Shown one piece after another: positions 53,184 to 61,062 of a stretch of DNA of 64,000 nt. The notes beneath the pieces were generated by a model. That model was not told where the DNA came from and made no database searches. It was given only the letters and a program-made list of their open reading frames with translations. Each line of letters opens with the position of its first letter. Within the stretch, counting starts at the first letter, position 1. Made by a program: the position numbers and the translations under genes. The stretch comes from Planctomycetota bacterium. GTDB lineage: Bacteria > Planctomycetota > UBA1135 > GCA-002686595. The DNA lies in the NCBI GenBank assembly GCA_014238415.1, contig JABABA010000013.1, positions 31,744 through 95,743 on the forward strand, in the 5' to 3' direction.

Positions 53184-55727
53184 TCACTGAAACACGATCG
53201 TGATCACATCGGAGAAATTCGATGTGGGGGTCGGCGCTGCGTCTCGGTACCAGAGTTGGAAGGTCCAGCTGTCACCGGGCTGAATCGCGACGCCGGCTCC
53301 AATCGGGAGTTGGGCCATGTTGACATCGATTGCCAGGTGTCCTGTGTTACCCGTGCTGGCCACTTGTGCTGCGAAGCGACCGATCTGGCCACCCAGGCAC
53401 AGGATTCCCATGCTGCCGCCAGGATTGGGTACGACGGCGGTGGCTTGGGAGCAGAGGTAGTAACCGAACTGTTGGTGAGGCAGGTTGATTGTAGCCAGCT
53501 CCAGGTCCTGGTCGAACACGGTGGAGCTTCCCGTAGCGTGCAGACTGGCTGGTTTGCCGGTTGAGTTGGGCACTGCCGGGGAGCACGAGCGTTGGCCCAG
53601 GCCTCCTGGGTCAGCGGGAACAAGGCTGACATCATCCAGGGCGGCTTCCACGATGGAGCCACCCCCCAGGTCCGAGGCCATGAAGCGCAGGCGCACCGCA
53701 GAGGTCATGTTGAGACTGGTCTCCAGGTCCAGGGAGTACTCGTTCCAGCCGCCGTTGGCTCCGGCGGGCCCCACGGTGGCCAGGTTGGTCCAGCTGGCAC
53801 CTCCATTGTCCGAGCCTTCGATTTCGAAGACATCCTGACCTGGAGAACCTCCCGTGCTGTTCGAGTACCAGAGCCAGAAGTTCAGTTGTACCGCGCTTTG
53901 ACCGGTCAGGTTGAAGTTGGGAGAGGTCAGGGTCGTGGTGCCGCCATCCACATCGTTGGAACCCAGGCTGCCGCCCACGGCGCCCTGGCCCGTGAACCAG
54001 CAGTTTGTGCCGCCGGGGGTGTGGTTGTCTTCTGGTTGGGCTGCGGTACCAACGGGGTCGCCGCGTTCCCAGGCTCCCGTGGAGGCGTCATTTGGCGCGC
54101 TGAGACTCCAGCCCTCATCCGAGGCTCCTTCAAAATCGAAGACTGCCAAGGGGACACCAGCGCCCGCGACGAACGCATCGGGTGCGCTGAAGCTGTGGCC
54201 ATCCCATGTGAACTCAAGCGAGTACTCGATCAGGGTGCCTGCTGGAACTCCCGCCAAGAGGTCGAGCATCTGCGTCTGGTGCAGGTCGCTGAAGGAATTT
54301 ACGTTGGCCGCACCGCCAGGGCCTGTGCTGACCACGGCCCAGGGACTCAAGCTGGTCAGAGTGACCGTGACCGGTCCGGTGGGGGCGAGCCCTGAGTTAC
54401 GCAGAACCAGATCGAACAGGACACTTTCGCCTCCCTCAAAAATGCCATCCCCGTCTCCCGCGTCCATCAGGTTGTGGGCTCCCAGTCGCAGCCAGGCCCC
54501 AGCAGCCAAGGCGGTGCGCGCAAGGGCCAGGCGGTTTTCTTCCGCAAGCGGAATGATGCGATCCACCGGCGGCCAGAAACCATCGGACGAGCTGCCGATC
54601 TCTGGCGTCCAGGCCAGAGTTCCGTAGGCCCCATGGTCCTGATCAAAGGTCACGCCGTTGGCCTCGTACAACAGGAGCGAAGCCGGGTCGTGGGGATAAC
54701 CATTGAACTCTGTGGCCAAAGACCCGATCTCGTCATAGGCGGACCAGTTCCCGGGATAGAGCGGTGCATAACCCCAGGGCGCGAGCCACAGGTTCGAGTA
54801 GGTGTGCATCGAGAGCGCAGTCTTGAAGTCGCGGCTGGCCATGAATGCCACCATGGCTGCTACCTCTGGTTCGCTGGCGGCAGCGGTTCCCCGATAGACT
54901 TCGCTGTCGGGGTTGGAACTTGATCCCGAGTCGTCAAAAAACCACTCATAGGGATAGTTCCGATTGAGGTCCACACCCATGGACCCGCCCCCGTTGTCGC
55001 GCCGGTTCTTGCGCCACATACCGCCGCCGCCGGGTTGAATCGTCTGGTTGTAGACATAGCCGTCTGGGTTGACCACCGGCAGGATCCATGTCTCGCGACG
55101 GTTGACCAGGTAGGTGGCCAGCGGATCCGTGCCACATTCCTCGCACAACCAGAGCAGATACCAGAGCGCAGTCTGCATGGACTCGGGCTCACGCGCGTGA
55201 TGCATGGCATCAAAGCGTACTTCTGGTTCGTTCTCGTCAACCCCCGGCTGATCGGAGACCTTGACCGCCCATAGATCGCGGCCTTCCAGAGACTGGCCAA
55301 GGGAAAATTTCGGTGTGACGTATTGGGGATAGGCAGCCGCAATTTGATCGAGCACCGACTCGACTTCAGCGAGAGTGTAGTAGCCTCCCATGCTCCCCTG
55401 TCCAAAGGCCGGTTGCAGCCAGCTACCAAGACCCGTCCCTTGTGGTGGAAGGGATCCGGTGGCCAGGCGTTGGGCGTAGTACCCTGCGATGTCTTCGATC
55501 AGGATTGTGGCATCGAGGCCCTCGGCTTTGAGAAACCTCAGCTGTCCATCGTCCGCCACCAGATCAAAGCGGCCACCGGGAAGATCGCGTTCAACCAGGT
55601 CGACTCCCAGTCTCTGCAGTTGTGCCAGGGTGCGCAGGTTGCCATCGATGCGTACCAGATGGGCGTCACCACTGGGGGCGGGCAGGCTTCCCTGGAGAGA
55701 CATGATCAAGCAGAGTGTATTCAGCAT
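53184..55727 (-). CDS. Secreted M14 zinc carboxypeptidase with shared C-terminal domain
   Basis: An 847-residue protein with a signal peptide from the ATG at 55727 (MLNTLCLIMSLQGSLP). An N-terminal pro-region precedes the M14 catalytic domain (about 115-420): zinc ligands in HHAREPES (HxxE), NPDGYVYN and LNRNYPYEW as substrate-site motifs, the third ligand in MHTYSN and the catalytic Glu in WTPEIG. Two beta-sandwich domains follow (about 430-560 and 570-715). The last 125 residues are the domain with QFGYYLCSQ, ILCLGGQIGRF and FQLWYRD. It should remove C-terminal residues from extracellular peptides. Confidence 0.92.
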   Translation of the reverse strand: MLNTLCLIMSLQGSLPAPSGDAHLVRIDGNLRTLAQLQRLGVDLVERDLPGGRFDLVADDGQLRFLKAEGLDATILIEDIAGYYAQRLATGSLPPQGTGLGSWLQPAFGQGSMGGYYTLAEVESVLDQIAAAYPQYVTPKFSLGQSLEGRDLWAVKVSDQPGVDENEPEVRFDAMHHAREPESMQTALWYLLWLCEECGTDPLATYLVNRRETWILPVVNPDGYVYNQTIQPGGGGMWRKNRRDNGGGSMGVDLNRNYPYEWFFDDSGSSSNPDSEVYRGTAAASEPEVAAMVAFMASRDFKTALSMHTYSNLWLAPWGYAPLYPGNWSAYDEIGSLATEFNGYPHDPASLLLYEANGVTFDQDHGAYGTLAWTPEIGSSSDGFWPPVDRIIPLAEENRLALARTALAAGAWLRLGAHNLMDAGDGDGIFEGGESVLFDLVLRNSGLAPTGPVTVTLTSLSPWAVVSTGPGGAANVNSFSDLHQTQMLDLLAGVPAGTLIEYSLEFTWDGHSFSAPDAFVAGAGVPLAVFDFEGASDEGWSLSAPNDASTGAWERGDPVGTAAQPEDNHTPGGTNCWFTGQGAVGGSLGSNDVDGGTTTLTSPNFNLTGQSAVQLNFWLWYSNSTGGSPGQDVFEIEGSDNGGASWTNLATVGPAGANGGWNEYSLDLETSLNMTSAVRLRFMASDLGGGSIVEAALDDVSLVPADPGGLGQRSCSPAVPNSTGKPASLHATGSSTVFDQDLELATINLPHQQFGYYLCSQATAVVPNPGGSMGILCLGGQIGRFAAQVASTGNTGHLAIDVNMAQLPIGAGVAIQPGDSWTFQLWYRDAAPTPTSNFSDVITIVFQ

Positions 55728-55847
55728 GGTTGTTCTTGGCAGTGTCGGGGGGAGACCCATGAAAGATACCCCCTCTGACCCAAAGACGGGGGGCCGAGTT
55801 GTGTCTAGCCACCACCCCGGTGATCTTCTGCGCTAACCTGGGCTGTC

Positions 55848-56546
55848 GTGGACGAGCATCCCTTTCCTCGCCTCCTGGGCGTTGATGAGCCAGCCGAAGT
55901 TTGGATGGATGGAGAGATGAACGCCGAGTGGGTTCTGGGGGCCTATTCCAGGGGCTTCTTTCCATGGCCGGTGGAGGACCGTCTGGCCTGGTGGTGCCCC
56001 CACGAGCGGCTGGTGTTCGAAGATCCTGCGCCTCGGATCTCCACCAGCACCCAGCGCTCATTGCGCCGGGGCGGCTGGCGCGTTTCCTTGGACGAGGCAA
56101 CGCCACGGGTCATTGCTGCTTGCCGGGACGCTCGGGGACCGGATCGGGATGGGACCTGGATCACCGAGGAAATCAGCAGTACCTACAGTGAGCTGGCCGA
56201 GCAGGGCCTCGTGCACTCCTGCGAAGTCTGGCATGAAACTAATTTGATCGGGGGCGTCTATGGCCTGTCTCTTGGCACGGCTTTTTTTGGGGAGTCCATG
56301 TTCTCCGAGCGCAGTGACGCATCCAAAGTCGCCTTTGGGGTGTTGTGTGCCTGGCTGCGCAGCCGGGGCATCGATCTGATTGACGGGCAGGTGGAGAACT
56401 CGCACCTCTTGTCCCTGGGGGGCACACTGGTGACTCGTGACGCATATTTGGAACGCCTGCAGCATGCCCTGGAGGGAGTTACCTCGGTGGGTCCCTGGCA
56501 CCTGGACAAGGATCCCGAGGTCCTGCTGGGGGCCCCGCGGCACTGA
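55848..56546 (+). CDS. aat: Leucyl/phenylalanyl-tRNA--protein transferase
   Basis: A 232-residue enzyme that adds Leu or Phe from aminoacyl-tRNA to proteins with N-terminal Lys or Arg, making them N-degrons. The motifs are GAYSRGFFPWP, AWWCPHERLVF, TWITEEISSTYSELAEQGL, SCEVW, GGVYGLSLGTAFFGESMFS and DGQVENSHLLSLGG. The start is a GTG at 55848. clpS follows 68 bases later, so the enzyme and the receptor of the N-degron pathway are side by side. Confidence 0.97.
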   Translation: MDEHPFPRLLGVDEPAEVWMDGEMNAEWVLGAYSRGFFPWPVEDRLAWWCPHERLVFEDPAPRISTSTQRSLRRGGWRVSLDEATPRVIAACRDARGPDRDGTWITEEISSTYSELAEQGLVHSCEVWHETNLIGGVYGLSLGTAFFGESMFSERSDASKVAFGVLCAWLRSRGIDLIDGQVENSHLLSLGGTLVTRDAYLERLQHALEGVTSVGPWHLDKDPEVLLGAPRH

Positions 56547-56614
56547 GAATCACGGCTCTGTCAATTTCCCTCCCAGGCATGACAGATTTCTTTCTCTCTT
56601 GTTATCTTGGAAGC

Positions 56615-56947
56615 ATGTCCGAGCCGCTAAAGGACCCCTTCCCCGCAACCAGTCCAGACACTGTCACTGTTCTGGAGGTAAACGTCAAAGAGCGCGTCGC
56701 TCCAATGATGCGCGTTGTTTGTCACGATGATCCCTATACCACCATGGAGTTTGTCGTGGGCATCTTGACGGGAGTCTTTCGCCTGCCACATGCACGCGCG
56801 GTGGAGATCATGCTTGAAGTGCACCAACGGGGTGCCGGGGTCGTGGGTTTCTATCCTTTGAGCGTCGCCGAGCGCAAGGTGCAACGCGCCACATCCCAGG
56901 CCAGGGCGAATGCGTTCCCCTTGACCTTTTCGATCGAAGAGGACTGA
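56615..56947 (+). CDS. clpS: ClpS adaptor protein
   Basis: A 110-residue adaptor that brings N-degron substrates to ClpAP. It has an unstructured N-terminus, then VVCHDDPYTTMEFVVGIL and a helix with ARAVEIMLEVHQRG, matching the ClpS core (the D-D-x-x-T and V..I-M-x-V-H motifs). The ATG at 56615 is used; an upstream ATG would add 12 residues. No clpA is in the window. Confidence 0.96.
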   Translation: MSEPLKDPFPATSPDTVTVLEVNVKERVAPMMRVVCHDDPYTTMEFVVGILTGVFRLPHARAVEIMLEVHQRGAGVVGFYPLSVAERKVQRATSQARANAFPLTFSIEED

Positions 56948-56973
56948 GGCAGCTTCGTTGGATTCGGGCCAGA

Positions 56974-57525
56974 TCAGCGGGGAAGCAATTCTTCTTCGTC
57001 GATTGTGATTGGTTCTCCGGGGCCTGCTCTGAGCCCCCAGATGATTCCAGCCATGGTGATGCCCCAGGCCAGGAGTTCGCAGGTCCAGGCCAGAATCGGA
57101 TTGTGCAGGAATGCTTCGCCTCCGTGCATCAGTCGACCCGCGAGCAAGGCCAGAATCAGTCCCAGACCGAGGATTGCCAGACGCTTGGGTCCATTCAGTC
57201 GGCGGTCCTTGCGTGCCAGAAGCAACAACACCATCACCCCTGTCAAGGCTGCCGCCCCCAGGAGCAGCATGCGCACTCCCTGGTTCTCTCCACGGTTGGT
57301 GCTTTCGGGATCCACCGCACGCGCCAGGGCTCGGCCAAGGTTCATTGCGGGAGCTTGCAGGTCCAGCGCCTTGTCCAAGGCAATCACACCCGTTGCGCTG
57401 GCCACCAGCCACCAGGCTGCTTTCGTGTGCGGTACGGCCCGACAGGCCGCCCGCGCGGCCAGGGTCGCCGGCGTGCCCCAAAGGAGCACTTCGAAAGCCA
57501 ACTGTGCGCCGTGGACATCACTCAT
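56974..57525 (-). CDS. Small membrane protein of unknown function
   Basis: A 183-residue protein with about five hydrophobic segments and an acidic tail (ITIDEEELLPR). No family is recognised. Its start overlaps the end of the gene at 57518-58000 by eight bases, and both encode membrane proteins of similar character, so they probably work together. Confidence 0.6.
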   Translation of the reverse strand: MSDVHGAQLAFEVLLWGTPATLAARAACRAVPHTKAAWWLVASATGVIALDKALDLQAPAMNLGRALARAVDPESTNRGENQGVRMLLLGAAALTGVMVLLLLARKDRRLNGPKRLAILGLGLILALLAGRLMHGGEAFLHNPILAWTCELLAWGITMAGIIWGLRAGPGEPITIDEEELLPR

Positions 57526-58000
57526 ATGAGTGCTCCTTCGAGCGCATGACCAAATAGGCTGTCAGTCCCGCCCATAGGAATTCGATGCCATAGCGCAGGA
57601 ACGGTTGGCCAAAGGCGCGCGGCAGAATGTCATCGAGGAAAGCGGTCCAGGCCAGCAACCAGATCAACCAACCCGCGACTCCGATCACGCCCCGGCGCAA
57701 TCCGCATCCCGCAGGCCAGCGGCGCACCCGGCGCAGAAACCAGAAACCCGCTATCAAGAGTCCTGCACCGATGCCTAGTTTCAACAGGTCGCGGGCAAAG
57801 TAGAACTCTTCTGCCTGGAGCCACTTGCGCGCGCTTTGCCAGAGGAATACATGCCAGCGCGAAAGATCCGCCGCGATTGCCATCAGGCACAGTCCCACGC
57901 CCAAGCCACGGGCTGATGGAGCCGCTCCCTCTGACCTCTTGATCATGGCCAGGAGCACCAAGAGCCATCCAGAGACACAGACCAGACGGAGTTCGAGCAC
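57518..58000 (-). CDS. Small membrane protein of unknown function
   Basis: A 160-residue protein with about four transmembrane segments and a basic loop ([13 protein letters not shown]). The start is a GTG at 58000. No family is recognised. It is the first of two overlapping membrane-protein genes and is divergent from hutU, with 110 bases between. Confidence 0.58.
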   Translation of the reverse strand: MLELRLVCVSGWLLVLLAMIKRSEGAAPSARGLGVGLCLMAIAADLSRWHVFLWQSARKWLQAEEFYFARDLLKLGIGAGLLIAGFWFLRRVRRWPAGCGLRRGVIGVAGWLIWLLAWTAFLDDILPRAFGQPFLRYGIEFLWAGLTAYLVMRSKEHSYE

Positions 58001-58110
58001 CCGCTAATTGTCCCTTCCAAGCCCCAGGAGAACAAGGCCGCAGCCCAATCCCTCGCCTTCCTCAGCCAAGCTGTTATCCTGCAACCCGAAGTCCCCAAGC
58101 GGCACCTCCC

Positions 58111-59802
58111 ATGACCAGCACCAGCGCCAGCTCCCACCTCGACCCCGCCAGTCTCCAGCCCGGACCTCAGCATGCTCCGCGCGGTGCCACCATGTCCTGC
58201 AAGACCTGGGCTGCGGAAGCGGCCATGCGCATGCTGCTCAACAATCTCGATGCTGAAGTAGCCGAGGCTCCCGAGGACCTTGTGGTCTACGGTGGTACCG
58301 GCAAGGCGGCCCGGGACATGGACTCCCTGCGTTCCATCGTGGCCACTCTGCAGCGACTGGAAGCGGACGAAACCCTGCTGGTGCAATCGGGCAAACCCGT
58401 GGGCGTCTTTCGCACCCACACCCGCGCCCCACGGGTCCTGATCGCCAACTCCAATCTGGTGGGGGAATGGGCCAACTGGGAACACTTCCGCGAACTCGAA
58501 AAGAAGGGCCTGATGATGTACGGCCAGATGACCGCCGGTTCCTGGATCTACATCGGCACCCAGGGAATCCTGCAGGGAACCTATGAAACCTTTGCAGCCT
58601 CGGGCGAGCGCCACTTCGGGGGAACCCTGGCGGGTCGCCTGGTGGTCACCGCCGGCCTCGGCGGAATGGGAGGCGCCCAGCCCCTGGCCGCCACCATGAA
58701 TGGTGGCACCTGCCTTGTGGCCGAGGTGGACGAGGCGCGCATCGATTTCCGTTTGCGTACTCAATATGTGGACGAGAAGATCACGGACATCGACGCTGCC
58801 ATCGACCGCGCTCTGGAGTTGCAGGGCAAGTCCGAGGCCATTTCCATCGGCGTTCTTTGCACCGCCACGGACCTGCTCCAGCGTCTGATCGATCGCAACA
58901 TCACCCCCGACATCCTGACCGACCAGACCAGCGCCCATGATCCCTTGGGCGGTTATGTGCCGGACGGTATGACCTTCGATGCAGCCCTGGCCCTGCGTGA
59001 ATCCGACCCGGATCAATACCAGGCTGAGTCCTTCCGCACCATGGTGCGCCACTGCGAGCAGATGATCCTGATCCAGTCCCGTGGCGCGGACACCTTTGAC
59101 TACGGCAACAACCTGCGCGGTCACGCCCAGCAGGCGGGCCTCAAGAACGCCTTCGACTTCGAAGGTTTTGTGCCCAAGTACATCCGGCCCCTTTTCTGCG
59201 AGGGCAAGGGCCCCTTCCGCTGGGCGGCCCTCTCAGGAGATCCCGCCGACATCGCCGTCACTGACAAGATCATCTTGGACCTCTTCCCCGAAGACAAAGC
59301 CCTTGCCCGCTGGATCCGCCTCGCACGCGAGCGCGTCGCCTTTCAGGGACTTCCAGCCCGCATCTGCTGGTTGGGATACGGCGATCGCGCGAAGGCTGGC
59401 CTGGCCTTCAACGAAGCTGTCCGCGACGGCCGCATCAAGGCCCCGCTCGTCATCGGCCGCGATCACCTGGACTGCGGCTCAGTCGCTTCCCCCAACCGCG
59501 AAACCGAAGGCATGCGCGACGGCACGGACGCCGTCGCCGATTGGCCCCTGCTCAACTGCATGCTCAATGTGGCCAGCGGCGCCTCCTGGGTCTCCTTCCA
59601 CCACGGCGGTGGAGTCGGCATCGGCTACTCCCTGCACGCCGGCCAGGTCACCGTGGCCGACGGCACATCCGAAGCCGACGAAGCCCTCAAAGCCGTCCTG
59701 ACCAACGACCCCGGCACCGGCGTCATGCGCCATGCCGACGCGGGCTACCCCGCAGCGATTCAATGCGCCAAGGAGCGCGGATTGGATCTGCCGATGGGGT
59801 GA
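58111..59802 (+). CDS. hutU: Urocanate hydratase
   Basis: A 563-residue NAD+-dependent enzyme that hydrates urocanate to imidazolonepropionate, the second step of histidine breakdown. Family motifs are [40 protein letters not shown], the NAD-binding [31 protein letters not shown] and [12 protein letters not shown]. The N-terminal 30 residues are Ser/Pro-rich and may be an extra. Its codons end in C or G more strongly than those of its neighbours. hutH is 12.7 kb away. Confidence 0.97.
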   Translation: MTSTSASSHLDPASLQPGPQHAPRGATMSCKTWAAEAAMRMLLNNLDAEVAEAPEDLVVYGGTGKAARDMDSLRSIVATLQRLEADETLLVQSGKPVGVFRTHTRAPRVLIANSNLVGEWANWEHFRELEKKGLMMYGQMTAGSWIYIGTQGILQGTYETFAASGERHFGGTLAGRLVVTAGLGGMGGAQPLAATMNGGTCLVAEVDEARIDFRLRTQYVDEKITDIDAAIDRALELQGKSEAISIGVLCTATDLLQRLIDRNITPDILTDQTSAHDPLGGYVPDGMTFDAALALRESDPDQYQAESFRTMVRHCEQMILIQSRGADTFDYGNNLRGHAQQAGLKNAFDFEGFVPKYIRPLFCEGKGPFRWAALSGDPADIAVTDKIILDLFPEDKALARWIRLARERVAFQGLPARICWLGYGDRAKAGLAFNEAVRDGRIKAPLVIGRDHLDCGSVASPNRETEGMRDGTDAVADWPLLNCMLNVASGASWVSFHHGGGVGIGYSLHAGQVTVADGTSEADEALKAVLTNDPGTGVMRHADAGYPAAIQCAKERGLDLPMG

Positions 59803-59830
59803 GTCGTTTTCTGAAATCAGGGCCCTGCGT

Positions 59831-60484
59831 CTAGTCCTGGGCCCCGTATTCGGCTCGATAGGCATCGATGCGCGTGCGGTCGTCGGCACTCAGGCGTTCC
59901 CCCAGGTGCTCCAGGATTTCATCCAGGGTCACGATGGCGTGGGTGGGCATGGAAAACTCGTCGGCGAGTTCTGCTAGAGCCGTTCGCGGGGTGGTGCCGC
60001 GTTCCTGGCGATTGACAGAAACGATCAGCCCGGCCAGGGAAATATCGGCGGCTGCGCGCAAGAGGGGCACGGTCTCGCGGATTGAAGTGCCGGCGGTGGT
60101 CACATCTTCCACGATCAGGACTCTCTCGCCTGCCTGCAACTTGTGACCCACCAGGGTGCCGCCCTCGCCGTGGTCCTTGGCCTCCTTGCGGTTGAAGCAG
60201 AAGGCGACTTCTCGACCTCTCTCGGCAAAGGCCATGGAAACCGCAGCCACCAGGGGGATGCCCTTGTAGGCCGGTCCAAACAGAACATCGAAACCGTCGG
60301 GAAAGGCGGACTCAATGGCGTCCGCATAGGCCCGGCCCAGAGCCTGCAGTTGGCTGCCCGTGCGGTAGAGGCCCGTGTTCACAAAGTAGGGGGTCTTGCG
60401 ACCGCTCTTGGTTGTGAAGTCGCCAAAAGTCAGGACCTCGGCCTTGAGCATGAAGTCGATGAACTCGCGTTGATAGTCTTGCAT
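59831..60484 (-). CDS. pyrE: Orotate phosphoribosyltransferase
   Basis: A 217-residue enzyme that joins orotate and PRPP to give orotidine 5'-phosphate. It has the PyrE start YQREFIDFML, TTKSGRKTPYFVNTGLY, FGPAYKGIPL, and the PRPP-binding loop VLIVEDVTTAGTSIRE. The ATG at 60484 aligns with the E. coli PyrE start; an ATG at 60496 is four codons longer. No other pyrimidine gene is near. It is divergent from the GNAT gene. Confidence 0.97.
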   Translation of the reverse strand: MQDYQREFIDFMLKAEVLTFGDFTTKSGRKTPYFVNTGLYRTGSQLQALGRAYADAIESAFPDGFDVLFGPAYKGIPLVAAVSMAFAERGREVAFCFNRKEAKDHGEGGTLVGHKLQAGERVLIVEDVTTAGTSIRETVPLLRAAADISLAGLIVSVNRQERGTTPRTALAELADEFSMPTHAIVTLDEILEHLGERLSADDRTRIDAYRAEYGAQD

Positions 60485-60579
60485 GGGCGCGGGCATCTTA
60501 GCGCCTGGGCAGGGCCTGAATCCTGTGTCCCTGAAGCGGGTCCCTTGCACCTGCTTCAGGTTGACCCCATGCTGTCCCG

Positions 60580-61017
60580 ATGGAGATCAGCCTGAGAGAA
60601 GTGACCAAGGACAGCCTGCGTTCAATCCTGGGGTTGAAGGTGGCGGAGAATCAGCGTGGTTTTGTTGCGGACAACGCCACTTCGATTGCTCAAGCGCACT
60701 ATTCACCAGAGGCCTGGTATCGGGGCATCTATGTGGCAGACCAGCCGGTGGGCTTTGCCATGCTCTCCCTCAAGCCACTTGAGAAGGAGTTCTTCCTCTG
60801 GCGGTTCATGATCGCTGAGAAGGAGCAGGGCAAGGGTTATGGCGCGGCTGCCTTGAAGCTGATCATCGCTGAGGTACGCACGAAACCAGAGGCCAGCGAA
60901 CTTCTGCTCAGCGTGGTGGAAGCCGAGGGAGGGCCGCGGGCGTTCTATGAGGGACTGGGTTTTGTTTCCACCGGCCGCCATGAGGACGGGGAGCTGATCA
61001 TGGCCCTGGAACTCTGA
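60580..61017 (+). CDS. GNAT acetyltransferase, spermine/spermidine type
   Basis: A 145-residue protein with the GNAT fold. It begins LREVTKDSLRSILGLKVAENQ and continues with FVADNATSIAQAHY, the pattern of the BltD/PaiA-type polyamine acetyltransferases. The acetyl-CoA loop is EKEQGKGYGAAALKL (Q-x-x-G-x-G/A), and it ends with AFYEGLGFVSTGR. It is the complete relative of the fragment at 27684-27818. The substrate is not proven. Confidence 0.87.
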   Translation: MEISLREVTKDSLRSILGLKVAENQRGFVADNATSIAQAHYSPEAWYRGIYVADQPVGFAMLSLKPLEKEFFLWRFMIAEKEQGKGYGAAALKLIIAEVRTKPEASELLLSVVEAEGGPRAFYEGLGFVSTGRHEDGELIMALEL

Positions 61018-61062
61018 AACCGAGCACGGCGAGTCAGGCACAAGACCAACGGTCCTGCCTGG

